The translations under genes and the position numbers were made by a program. Positions 26,848 to 38,900 of a stretch of DNA of 64,000 nt are shown here, one piece after another (positions within the stretch are counted from its first letter, which is position 1; each line of letters opens with the position of its first letter). The notes under the pieces are model-generated. The model had not been told where the DNA came from, did no database searches, and saw only the letters and a program-made list of their open reading frames with translations. This DNA comes from Rhabditoides inermis (Eukaryota > Nematoda > Chromadorea > Rhabditida > Rhabditidae): assembly GCA_963966185.1 (NCBI GenBank), contig CAWZYM010000325.1, positions 39,591-103,590 of the forward strand, read 5' to 3'.

Positions 26848-26885
<38 letters not shown>

Positions 26886-27410
26886 GTTCTCTAAATGACA
26901 CTAGATCTCATCATCCTTTCTCATCATTCTTCCTAGACATCCAGACATCCAGACAGACGTCCCGTCTGGATCACAGATCACTCAAACCATTCCAGACCTT
27001 CCAGATCCTTCTAGAATTTCGAGTAAATGTGTGCAAATCACCTTCAGGTTCGATGAGCAAGCAGAGTTCAACGCGCGCCGCAACACTATGCGACAGAGAC
27101 TATCCGAGAAGAGGGCAAAACAATTGCTCGTGTTCGATAGGGAGAGGACGGGGTAAGGAGAGAGAGGGGGGGGGGAGAGAAAGAGGGCGAGAGGGAGAGA
27201 GAGAGAGATATGGAGAAAGAGAGAAACAGGGAGAGGGGGGAGTGGAGGGGTGAGAAAGAGAAAGAGGAATACAATGATATTCCCACTCCCAGGACCCGCA
27301 TCGAGCAGCTCGGTTCGATTCCAGATGACGTGGAGACCTCTACGTACGGCCTGGATCGACAGTTCAATCGAGGCGGTCGCAGGAAGATGAAGTCACTCAA
27401 GAAACAGTGA
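17835..27410 (+). CDS. Cuticle-type transmembrane collagen with long C-terminal tail, 611 aa
   Basis: Seventeen exons: 17835-18008, 18324-18395, 20225-20323, 20392-20510, 20796-20864, 21288-21426, 21948-22008, 24166-24254, 24446-24566, 24647-24732, 25057-25182, 25656-25856, 25914-26015, 26492-26576, 26774-26843, 27048-27152 and 27293-27410. They give 611 codons in frame. Residues about 14-40 form one hydrophobic signal-anchor, as in nematode cuticle collagens. 'KTRK' near 99-102 fits the proprotein-convertase site of that family. Interrupted Gly-X-Y blocks run from about 166 to 370, bounded by Cys residues (including CCC before and CTC after) that would cross-link trimers. The tail (about 370-611) is unusual: Tyr/Pro/Gln/Glu-rich repeats (QKEY, EEKYP), then a charged helix 'FDEQAEFNARRNTMRQRL' and a basic end 'RRKMKSLKK'. 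It is likely an extracellular cuticle component. The last four exons could belong to a separate gene, but the frame continues cleanly. Confidence 0.86.
18407..18485 (+). repeat. Interspersed repeat family B, 5' fragment
   Basis: Shares ATGCTCGCAATAAATTGCGC and downstream sequence with the copies at 18966, 22288 and 48037 (-). Truncated. It lies in intron 2 of the collagen gene. Confidence 0.6.
18966..19133 (+). repeat. Interspersed repeat family B, full-length copy
   Basis: About 165 bp that begins ATGCTCGCAATAAGTTGCGC, contains AGATTCAGCTCTCGGCAATA and ends near GTAGATCGAAAATTATCGCT. It aligns along its length with the reverse complement of 48037-48205 and more loosely with 22288-22445. No coding capacity. 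Confidence 0.75.
20519..20570. repeat. (GA)n microsatellite
   Basis: Pure GA run just downstream of collagen exon 4 (donor at 20511). Confidence 0.95.
20608..20722. mobile_element. MITE-like palindromic element (copy 1)
   Basis: Starts GCGGTCAGTCTTTTCGAAA and ends TTCGAAGAGGTTGACCAC, which are imperfect terminal inverted repeats. The interior repeats the TTCGAAAC motif. About 115 bp, noncoding, in a collagen intron. Confidence 0.6.
22288..22445 (+). repeat. Interspersed repeat family B, diverged copy
   Basis: Matches the 18966 copy at ATGCTAACAATAAGCCGCGG, GAAGATTCAGCGTGCTAGCA and GTAGATCGAAAACTATCTCT, in the same order and spacing. It lies in collagen intron 7. Confidence 0.65.
22914..23205 (+). 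mobile_element. tRNA-derived SINE
   Basis: Head: TAGCGCAGTGGATGTGTGCG (A box) and GCGGGTTCGATGCC (B box). The body includes CAGAAGACACATCGTCATTG, and the 3' part includes CTTGTGGTGTAATAAATTTA with an AT-rich tail. The body recurs, truncated, at 24345-24440, which supports a dispersed retroposon. It lies in collagen intron 7. Confidence 0.72.
23482..23535. repeat. Perfect hairpin with 23-bp arms and 8-nt loop
   Basis: Left arm 23482-23504 (AATTAGGCGCAACACGGGGT...), loop TCCCGAGG, right arm 23513-23535. The right arm is an exact reverse complement of the left. It lies in collagen intron 7 and would fold in the pre-mRNA. Confidence 0.9.
23929..24031. mobile_element. MITE-like palindromic element (copy 2)
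   Basis: Terminal inverted repeats GCGGTCAGTCTCTTCGAAA and TTTCGAAAAGACTGACCGC, 103 bp in total. The inner part repeats ATTCGGGAGTRTTTCGAA. Same family as 20608-20722. Confidence 0.72.
24345..24440 (+). mobile_element. Truncated SINE 3' part beside a splice acceptor
   Basis: AAGAAGACACACCGTCATCG and CTTGTGGTTTAATAATCAAC match the body and tail of the SINE at 22914-23205. It ends a few bases before the acceptor of the exon that starts at 24446. Confidence 0.6.
25866..25913. repeat. (CT)n tract acting as polypyrimidine tract
   Basis: A CT run that ends in CTCAG at 25909-25913, directly before the exon starting at 25914, so the microsatellite itself forms the acceptor tract. Confidence 0.85.
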
Positions 27411-28158
27411 TTGTCATTGCCATCCATCCATCTCTCCACATAAATGTATCATGTCCCGTCACCCCACCAACAAACCACACAACTGAACACATAGACATTT
27501 ATGCCTTCTCCATCATCCAAAGCACACAAATCACTTATATAAAAAACGTGTACATACAAAATAACACACATAACTAGGGTGGCGGAGTGAGAGAGGGAGG
27601 GAGTGAAAGGAAAGAAGAGGTGGCGGGTGAGCACATGCATATAGTCTAATACCGGAACTAAACGGACCTCTGGCGATAAAGGAGGAAAAGAAACAACCTA
27701 TCAATCTCTGTCAAGCTCACACAACTACGCGAGACACACAAACTACTATGCCAATCACAACGCGGATTTAGTAAAACCAGAAGGAGCGAGAAACACGCAG
27801 AGACTACAAGTATCCAAATATATAGGGTGAGAAGATGATGGGAGAGAGAAACACGGATCTGAGATGCACATACAAGTGGGAGGGTGAGAAGACGACGACG
27901 ACGACAATCCGACAACACAACATCAACGGACAACAACAACAAACAACACGCGGACAATCGGACACGAGACGACGGTGAGCAGACGGCGGACACTGTGAGA
28001 GGAAGGGGGAGAGGGAGAGGGAGGGGGACAAGGGACAAAGGACATCACACGACCCGAGAGAGACAAATGGGCACTGTACATGCAAGAAGGACAGGGGACA
28101 CGGACATGCAGGGAAGAGGAAGGGAGGGAGGAGGGGAGGCAGGCAGGACGGCCACTCC
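27411..28158. other. Convergent 3' region between collagen and imb-2
   Basis: No gene is supported. Collagen (+) and imb-2 (-) end here tail to tail. A purine-rich segment lies at 27960-28140. No canonical AATAAA was noticed for either gene. Confidence 0.6.
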
Positions 28159-29407
28159 TCAGATGGCGTACTGCGCCACCAGACGCTGCTTCAGCGGCTG
28201 AGGAAACTGCCCCGTGAACGCCGTCCAGTTCGCGTCGCCCACTTGCTGGCGGAAACCGTGCAGAATCTGCAACAATCAATCGATAACCAATCAATACCGC
28301 CGAATCCAACCCTCGAGAACATCATCTTGAGCTCCGGCGGCGGGTCGCTCCACGACGCTATCGCATCACACAAGAAGATAAAGTCCTGACATCAATGAGA
28401 TATTACACTACAAATGTCACGAACAGGGGCGCACTCACGTTGAGCACTCCGGCCGGGTTGTTGTTGATCATGAAGCAGAGGCCGCGGAACGCACTCTCCT
28501 GCAACACACAACAGTCTTTCACAGTCGTTATAATCCAAGACTTCGTCTTGTTCTCGGCTGAGAACAATTGGAATTGCAGTAGTCTTGTCATTCCCTATGA
28601 GACAAATGCTTTTCCAACTATAAAAAGTCTCCGTCTCCCTCGTCTTCCCTTCCCTTCCAATCCCAACTAACCTTGTCGGCGTTGTCGCGAATGTTGCGCA
28701 GCGCAAAGCAGCACGCGCGCACAAACCTGCAACCAATTAATTAATAAATCAATCGACTGACGCTCTGAACTCGTAGACTTTTTTTCGCGCAAAGCCTGCA
28801 TCCACATCCACCTTTCCTGTCTGACTCTATTGAAACATGCCCAATACTCGCGACTGACCGGTTGAGTAGCGGCGCGAGCTCCTCGGTGCAGCTGATGCCG
28901 AGCCGGCCGAGCGTGATGGCCGTGTTCTCGAGCAGCGTGCGCTGCGCATTCGGACTGTTCATCACAAACAGCAGCGACGGCAGGAACGCCGACACCGACG
29001 GCTTCAGCTCCGCGCCCATCCGCAGCGAAACCTTAAATTGCATTGATTTACTGCTGATATCAAGAATACAACAACGAAAATGAAACAACGGGTTTAGTCG
29101 CGTGAAGTATCTGTCGGTGGTAGCGAAACTTTTTTTTATCAATACATCGATAACCAATCAAACTCTACTCACCTCGCCAAGTGCCCATATCGCATTGTTG
29201 CACACCGAGACCAGCTCGGGATCGAGGTTTGAGGCAAGAATCGGGAGGAACGACTCTGAAAACGCACCACATCGACACCGTACAACTATTCGGCAGACTC
29301 ACGGATATAGGGCTTGAGGTGGTGGTAGCAGGCCTTCGCGAGGTCGCCGATCAGCGCAAAGCTGCTCTGCCGCACCTCCGACGTCGGGTCCTGAGAGTCA
29401 TGTGTGT

Positions 29408-29438
<31 letters not shown>

Positions 29439-29809
29439 GCCCCCTCGCACTCACCTGTGCACACTGGTAGATGAGCGGCACGAGCTGGCTGTTTCCGACG
29501 AGCGGATCCAGCGAGCCCGTCAATGACTCGGCCAGACCCGACAGCAGGTCCAGCGCCACTATCAGCAGGTCCTGAATGGCTCATTAGTCTATCCATCCCG
29601 ATTCCATCTCGACACTACACCAATAATCTGATAAACGAAATATGAACACGTGTCATGTCGGTGTCGGCTAGCGTGCCAGCATGCCAGTCGGCTTCACTAC
29701 TTCTCCCCATTCATCCACCCACCTTATCCGGCTGTTCATGCTCCGGTCGGCCCGCCGTCGCCAGCGACAACTGCACACAGTGAGCGATCAAATGAACGCA
29801 TCTGCAAAG

Positions 29810-29904
<95 letters not shown>

Positions 29905-32900
29905 TTTATCCGGAATCGTTATATCTGAACACCTGCAAAGTATACACTTGAAATGGTATCCTGCTATACGTGTTATCTTCTTTCATAGCAGTTCTATCGC
30001 ACACGCCAAAGACGTGCCAACGCCTAATTTGGCGACAACTTCGCATAAGAGAAATTTGCATGACGATTCGCATATCAGTGTGGGCGGGGCGAAACTCGAC
30101 CCGTGCTGTCCTTGCAATAAAGTGTCATTGCTTCAACGATGTCGAATCCCGGTGCTCGCGCCGGGAAATCGACAATGAATGGGCCCCAAGGGGCGCCGGG
30201 CAGTGAGTTGGCAGCGTCCATCTATCCCTCTCGTCACACCCTCCCCCCACACCTACCCCCTCTCTCCTCTGCCGCCTTCATCTCAGCTATACCGCTCTCT
30301 TTATTGCAGATTCTACGATGACCGGACCAGTCATTCGTGGAATCATCCCAGCTGGTACTGTACAATACCGTATTCTCCTGCACCGATGCCGCATATTAAC
30401 CACTTTGCTTTTCAGTGTCTGTGATGCGCCCGGGACCGCCCAAGACGGCCCAAGAGCTCTCGATTCTCGCGTCTCTTCGAGCAGAAGCACCCGACGGTGC
30501 GGATATCGATTGATATTTCGAACGATCAGCGACATTCATCTATGGGTATTGCAGTGTCGACGATTACTCTCGGAGGCGGGTACGGCCTGAATCAAGTTCA
30601 GCGCGACGGAACCTCTGCCATGAACGACCCTGGAGACAAATCGCACAAACCTGCTTCGCCCAGTGAGAAATACTACAACGAAACAGGCGATAACCAATTT
30701 TGCAGACTCTGCGAGAGGACCCGTTCGTGCTGGCACGCGCAACGTGGCTGACTCGCTAATGACTGCTGCTGTGGAAGCGGACGACGCGGATGTGGAGCCC
30801 GTGGCGGTCGGCTCTTCCACCATGACTGCCGTTCTCGGAGAGGGTGCTAAGAAAGTCAAGAGCAACTCTACGATGACCGCGGTCAAGGGAAACTCAACCA
30901 TGACTGCTGTACTCGGACCGGGCATCTCCACCAAGCGACCTAGCTCCACGATGACCGCTGTCAAGGCCAACTCGACCATGACCGCAGTTCTCGGCGAAGG
31001 GATTGCGCTCGTTAAGAGTAACTCTACAATGACTGCTGTTCCCGGATCCTCCACCATGACTGCTGTTCCAGCACCTGCCGGAGGTAAACTTGTTCAGCGA
31101 ACAAAATACAACGCAAATATTACAGCTTCGACTATGACTGCCGTTCCTGGGCCATCCACCATGACTGCTGTTCGTGGGGCATCTACCATGACAGCAGTTC
31201 CGGGCGGTTCCTCAACAATGACTGCCGTTCCTGGGCCATCCACCATGACTGCTGTTCGCGGGGCATCTACCATGACAGCAGTTCCGGGCGGTTCCTCAAC
31301 AATGACTGCCGTTCCTGGGCCATCCACCATGACTGCTGTTCGCGGGGCATCTACAATGACCGCGGTGCCTGGAGCTTGTTCGACCATGACTGCTGTTCCT
31401 GGAGCGTCTACGATGACTGCTCTTCGCGGAGCGTCTACCATGACCGCTGTGCCTGGGGCTTGTTCGACAATGACTGCTGTTCCTGGAGCGTCTACGATGA
31501 CTGCTCTTCGCGGGGCATCTACAATGACCGCGGTGCCTGGAGCTTGTTCGACCATGACAGCTGTTCCTGGGGCGTCTACAATGACTGCCGTACCGAACGG
31601 ATCGTCAACAATGACAGCTGTTCCGGGAGGATTGTCTACTATGACAGCAGTTCCACAGAATGGTATTAATGATGATATGAAAATAACATGATAATAATCG
31701 TAATTACAGCGTCGACGATGACCGCTGTTAACGGTGGACTTTCAACGATGACTGCTGTTGGACAAGGATCCTCGACAATGACTGCTGTGCATGGAGGACT
31801 TGGTTCTACCATGACTGCTGTGGGTCAAGGATCCTCGACAATGACAGCAGTTCACGGAGGACTTGGATCTACTATGACCGCCGTGGGTCAGGGATCGTCA
31901 ACTATGACTGCGGTGCACGGAGGAGCTGGATCAACCATGACCGCTGTTGGACAAGGAGCATCTACGATGACTGCAGTCCATGGAGGCCTCGGTTCCACAA
32001 TGACAGCTGTTCCTCAAGACGGTACAGAAGATCAGTAGTAATTGGGAAATTGGGTAATGAATGAACTACAGCTTCGACGATGACCGCACTTCGCGGAGGA
32101 CCTGCAGGATCAACAATGACTGCTGTTGGACAAGGATCTTCGACGATTACAGCAGTTCACGGAGGTCTCGGTTCCACGATGACAGCTGTTCCTCAAGACG
32201 GTACTGAATATCAGTAGTAATTGGGTAATGAATGAACTACAGCTTCGACGATGACCGCACTTCGCGGAGGACCTGCAGGATCAACAATGACTGCTGTAGG
32301 ACAAGGATCCTCGACAATGACTGCAGTGCACGGAGGAGCTGGATCAACCATGACCGCTGTTGGACAAGGAGCATCTACGATGACTGCAGTCCATGGAGGC
32401 CTCGGTTCCACAATGACAGCTGTTCCTCAAGACGGTACAGAAGATCAGTAGTAATTGGGTAATAAATGAACTACAGCTTCGACGATGACCGCACTTCGCG
32501 GAGGACCTGCAGGATCAACAATGACTGCTGTGGGACAAGGATCTTCGACAATGACTGCAGTGCACGGAGGTCTCGGTTCCACGATGACAGCTGTTCATCA
32601 AGACGGTACTGAATATCAGTAGTAATTGGGTAATGAATGAACTACAGCTTCGACGATGACCGCACTTCGCGGAGGACCTGCAGGATCAACAATGACTGCT
32701 GTAGGACAAGGATCCTCGACAATGACTGCAGTGCACGGAGGAGCTGGATCAACCATGACCGCTGTTGGACAAGGAGCATCTACGATGACTGCAGTCCATG
32801 GAGGCCTCGGTTCCACAATGACAGCTGTTCCTCAAGACGGTACAGAAGATCAGTAGTACTTGGGTAATGAATGAACTACAGCTTCGACGATGACCGCACT

Positions 32901-35900
32901 TCGCGGAGGACCTGCAGGATCAACAATGACTGCTGTTGGACAAGGATCTTCGACGATGACAGCAGTTCACGGAGGTCTCGGTTCCACGATGACAGCTGTT
33001 CCTCAAGACGGTACTGAATATCAGTAGTAATTGGGTAATGAATGAACTACAGCTTCGACGATGACCGCACTTCGCGGAGGACCTGCAGGATCAACAATGA
33101 CTGCTGTGGGACAAGGATCTTCGACAATGACTGCAGTACACGGAGGTCTCGGTTCCACGATGACAGCTGTTCCTCAAGACGGTACTGAATATCAGTAGTA
33201 ATTGGGTAATGAATGAACTACAGCTTCGACGATGACCGCACTTCGCGGAGGACCTGCAGGATCAACAATGACTGCTGTAGGACAAGGATCCTCGACGATG
33301 ACAGCAGTGCACGGAGGAGCTGGATCAACCATGACCGCTGTTGGACAAGGAGCATCTACGATGACTGCAGTCCATGGAGGCCTCGGTTCCACAATGACAG
33401 CTGTTCCTCAAGACGGTACAGAAGATCAGTAGTATTTGGGTAATGAATGAACTACAGCTTCGACGATGACCGCACTTCGCGGAGGACCTGCAGGATCAAC
33501 AATGACTGCTGTGGGACAAGGATCTTCGACAATGACTGCAGTGCACGGAGGACTCGGTTCTACCATGACTGCTGTTGGACAAGGATCTTCGACGATGACA
33601 GCAGTTCACGGAGGTCTCGGTTCCACGATGACAGCTGTTCCTCAAGACGGTACTGAATATCAGTAGTATTTGGGTAATGAATGAACTACAGCTTCGACGA
33701 TGACCGCACTTCGCGGAGGACCTGCAGGATCAACAATGACTGCTGTAGGACAAGGATCCTCGACAATGACTGCAGTGCACGGAGGACTCGGTTCTACCAT
33801 GACTGCTGTTGGAGAAGGATCTTCGACGATGACAGCAGTTCACGGAGGTCTCGGTTCCACGATGACAGCTGTTCCTCAAGACGGTACTGAATATCAGTAG
33901 TAATTGGGTAATGAATGAACTACAGCTTCGACGATGACAGCACTTCGCGGAGGACCTGTAGGATCAACAATGACTGCTGTAGGACAAGGATCCTCGACAA
34001 TGACTGCAGTGCACGGAGGACTCGGTTCTACCATGACTGCTGTTGGACAAGGATCTTCGACGATGACAGCAGTTCACGGAGGACTCGGTTCCACGATGAC
34101 AGCTGTTCCTCAAGACGGTACTGAATATCAGTAGTATTTGGGTAATTAATAAACTACAGCTTCGACGATGACCGCACTTCGCGGAGGACCTGCAGGATCA
34201 ACAATGACTGCTGTAGGACAAGGATCCTCGACAATGACTGCAGTGCACGGAGGACTCGGTTCTACCATGACTGCTGTTGGACAAGGATCTTCGACGATGA
34301 CAGCAGTTCACGGAGGTCTCGGTTCCACGATGACCGCCGTAGGACAAGGATCTTCGACGATGACAGCAGTGCACGGAGGACTCGGCTCTACTATGACCGC
34401 CGTGGGTCAGGGATCATCGACAATGACTGCTGTGCACGGAGGACTTGGTTCTACCATGACCGCAGTGGGACAGGCATCTTCAACGATGACAGCAGTCCGC
34501 GGAGGACTTGGTTCTACGATGACAGCTGTTCCTCAAGACGGTAGTGTATGTTAGTAATTGTTGTGTATCAATATATTACAGCTTCGACAATGACTGCACT
34601 CCGCGGAGGACCGTTGGGATCAACGATGACTGCTGTGGGACAAGGATCGTCAACCATGACAGCTGTGCACGGAGGTCTTGGCTCAACGATGACTGCCGTG
34701 GGTCAGGGTTCTTCGACGATGACCGCAGTGAATGGCGGCCTTGGTTCTACGATGACAGCTGTTCCTCAAGACGGTAGTGTTTGTTAGTATTTGTTGCGTT
34801 ATCAACACATTACAGCTTCGACGATGACCGCTCTTCGCGGAGGACCGTTGGGATCAACGATGACTGCGGTGGGACAAGGATCGTCAACCATGACAGCTGT
34901 GCACGGAGGACTCAGCTCTACGATGACTGCTGTGGGACAAGGATCGTCAACAATGACTGCTGTGCACGGAGGTCTTGGTTCAACGATGACTGCCGTGGGT
35001 CAGGGTTCTTCGACGATGACCGCAGTGAATGGCGGCCTTGGTTCTACGATGACAGCTGTTCCACAAGACGGTAGTGTTTGTTAGTATTTGTTCTGTGATC
35101 AATTTATTACAGCTTCGACGATGACCGCTCTTCGCGGAGGACCGTTGGGATCAACGATGACTGCGGTGGGACAAGGATCGTCAACCATGACAGCTGTGCA
35201 CGGAGGACTCGGCTCTACGATGACTGCTGTGGGACAAGGATCGTCAACAATGACTGCTGTGCACGGAGGTCTTGGTTCAACGATGACTGCCGTGGGTCAG
35301 GGTTCTTCGACGATGACCGCAGTGAATGGCGGCCTTGGTTCTACGATGACAGCTGTTCCACAAGACGGTAGTGTTTGTTAGTATTTGTTCTGTGATCAAT
35401 TTATTACAGCTTCTACGATGACCGCTCTTCGCGGAGGACCGTTGGGATCAACGATGACTGCGGTGGGACAAGGATCGTCAACCATGACAGCTGTGCACGG
35501 AGGACTCGGCTCTACGATGACTGCTGTGGGACAAGGATCGTCAACAATGACTGCTGTGCACGGAGGTCTTGGTTCAACGATGACTGCCGTGGGTCAGGGT
35601 TCTTCGACGATGACCGCAGTGAATGGCGGCCTTGGTTCTACGATGACAGCTGTTCCACAAGACGGTAGTGTTTGTTAGTATTTGTTCTGTGATCAATTTA
35701 TTACAGCTTCGACGATGACCGCTCTTCGCGGAGGACCGTTGGGATCAACGATGACTGCGGTGGGACAAGGATCGTCAACCATGACAGCTGTGCACGGAGG
35801 ACTCGGCTCTACGATGACTGCTGTGGGACAAGGATCGTCAACAATGACTGCTGTGCACGGAGGTCTTGGTTCAACGATGACTGCCGTGGGTCAGGGTTCT

Positions 35901-38900
35901 TCGACGATGACCGCAGTGAATGGCGGCCTTGGTTCTACGATGACAGCTGTACCTCAAGACGGTAGTGTATGTTAGTTTTTGTTGTGTTATCAATACATTA
36001 CAGCTTCGACGATGACCGCTCTTCGCGGAGGACCGTTGGGATCAACGATGACTGCGGTGGGACAAGGATCGTCAACCATGACAGCTGTGCACGGAGGACT
36101 CAGCTCTACGATGACTGCTGTGGGACAAGGATCGTCAACAATGACTGCTGTGCACGGAGGTCTTGGTTCAACGATGACTGCCGTGGGTCAGGGTTCTTCG
36201 ACGATGACCGCAGCGAATGGCGGCCTTGGTTCTACGATGACAGCTGTACCTCAAGACGGTAGTGTATGTTAGTTTTTGTTGTGTTATCAATACATTACAG
36301 CTTCGACGATGACCGCTCTTCGCGGAGGACCGTTGGGATCAACGATGACTGCGGTAGGACAACGTCAATCTACCATGACTGCAGTTCCCGGAGGATTGGG
36401 ATCGACAATGACTGCCGTGGGACAAGGACAGTCTACGATGACAGCAGTTCCCGGAGGGCTGGGATCAACGATGACAGCTGTTGGACAAGGTCAATCAACT
36501 ATGACTGCTATGAATGGTTTGGGTTCGACGATGACTGCTGTGGGACAAGGTCAATCTACCATGACTGCAGTTCCCGGAGGATTGGGATCGACAATGACTG
36601 CCGTGGGACAAGGACAGTCTACGATGACAGCAGTTCCCGGAGGGTTGGGTTCGACGATGACTGCTGTGGGACAAGGTCAATCTACCATGACTGCAGTTCC
36701 CGGAGGATTGGGATCGACAATGACTGCCGTGGGACAAGGACAGTCCACGATGACAGCAGTTCCCGGAGGGTTGGGATCAACGATGACAGCTGTTGGACAA
36801 GGTCAATCAACCATGACTGCTATGAATGGATTGGGTTCGACGATGACTGCTGTGGGACAAGGTCAATCTACCATGACTGCAGTTCCCGGAGGATTGGGAT
36901 CGACAATGACTGCCGTGGGACAAGGACAATCTACGATGACAGCAGTTCCCGGAGGGTTGGGATCAACGATGACAGCTGTTGGACAAGGTCAATCAACTAT
37001 GACTGCAATGAATGGATTGGGTTCGACAATGACTGCAGTGGGACAAGGACAGTCTACTATGACTGCAGTTCCTGGAGGAATGGGGTCGACGATGACAGCT
37101 GTTGGACAAGGTCAATCAACTATGACGGCTATGAATGGACTGGGTTCTACAATGACCGCAGCGGGGCAAGGATTGTCTACCATGACCGCAGTATCGGGAG
37201 GTCGCTCAACTATGACCGCATCGCCTGGTGCAGCATCCACAATGACCGCTGTGGGACGAGTAGGAGGTGAGCATGATACAACATAATATTTAAAAAGAAA
37301 TAATTCAGGATCAACTATGCAAATTGTCCGAGATGGACCAGTCGGATCATTGATGGGTGGCATTGGAGAAGAATCTACTATGACTGCCGTTCCTGGAGGA
37401 TATTCTACAATGACTGCAGCTCAGGGAGGAATGTCTACGATGACTGCCGCTCCTGGAGGAGCGTCTACAATGACAGCTGCGCAGAAAGGAATGTCGACCA
37501 TGACTGCTGTTCCTGGAGGAATGTCTACTATGACTGCGGCGCAGGGAGGATTGTCCACTATGACTGCGGCACAGGGAGGATTGTCTACAATGACTGCGGC
37601 ACAGGGAGGATTATCTACTATGACCGCCGTTCCTGGAGGAACGTCTACCATGACCGCCGTTCCTGGAGGAGTGTCTACAATGACTGCGGCACAGAAAGGA
37701 ACGTCTACCATGACTGCTGTTCCTGGAGGAACGTCTACCATGACCGCCGTTCCTGGAGGAATGTCTACAATGACTGCGGCACAGGGAGGAATGTCTACCA
37801 TGACTGCCGTTCCTGGAGGAATGTCTACTATGACTGCGGCGCAGGGAGGATTGTCCACTATGACTGCGGCACAGGGAGGATTGTCTACAATGACTGCGGC
37901 ACAGGGAGGATTATCTACTATGACCGCCGTTCCTGGAGGAACGTCTACCATGACCGCCGTTCCTGGAGGAGTGTCTACAATGACTGCGGCACAGAAAGGA
38001 ATGTCTACCATGACTGCTGTTCCTGGAGGAACGTCTACCATGACTGCTGTTCCTGGAGGAACGTCTACCATGACTGCTGTTCCTGGAGGAACGTCTACCA
38101 TGACCGCCGTTCCTGGAGGAATGTCTACAATGACTGCGGCACAGGGAGGAATGTCTACCATGACTGCCGTTCCTGGAGGAATGTCTACAATGACTGCGGC
38201 ACAGGGAGGACTGTCAACAATGACTGCAGTTCCTGGAGGAACGTCAACAATGACTGCAGTTCCTGGAGGAACGTCTACAATGACTGCCGTTCCTGGAGGA
38301 ATGTCTACCATGACTGCAGCACAGGGAGGAATGTCTACAATGACTGCGGCACAGGGAGGAATGTCTACGATGACTGCCGTTCCTGGAGGAATGTCTACGA
38401 TGACTGCGGCACAGGGAGGAATGTCTACGATGACTGCCGTTCCTGGAGGAATGTCGACCATGACTGCAGCTCAGGGAGGAATGTCTACCATGACTGCGGC
38501 TCAGGGAGGAATGTCTACCATGACTGCCGTTCCTGGAGGAATGTCTACTATGACTGCGGCACAGGGAGGAATGTCTACGATGACTGCCGTTCCTGGAGGA
38601 ATGTCTACGATGACTGCAGCTCAGGGAGGAATGTCGACCATGACTGCAGCTCAGGGAGGAATGTCGACCATGACTGCGGCACAGGGAGGAATGTCTACTA
38701 TGACTGCGGCTCAGGGAGGAATGTCCACCATGACTGCGGCTCAGGGAGGAATGTCCACCATGACTGCGGCTCAGGGAGGAATGTCTACCATGACTGCCGT
38801 TTCTGGAGGAATGTCTACCATGACGGCAGCACAGAAAGGAATGTCAACCATGACAGCTGTTCCAGGTGGAAAGTCCACAGTTACAGCATTGCCTAATGGG

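Noticed and set aside
32022..36300. CRISPR-like regular spacing of near-identical 42-bp segments
   Set aside because: These are GT..AG introns between coding exons of a eukaryotic gene; the 'spacers' are themselves repeats.
36266..37270. 334-aa frame-shifted sense open frame rich in Asp/Cys/Arg
   Set aside because: Alternative frame of the same repeats. It runs through the 42-bp intron and lacks the consistent splice frame.
37421..38461. 346-aa antisense open frame ([13 protein letters not shown] repeats)
   Set aside because: It is the mirror of a tandem repeat whose period is a multiple of three, so one open frame opens all. The sense frame has exon structure, start, stop and C-terminal domain.
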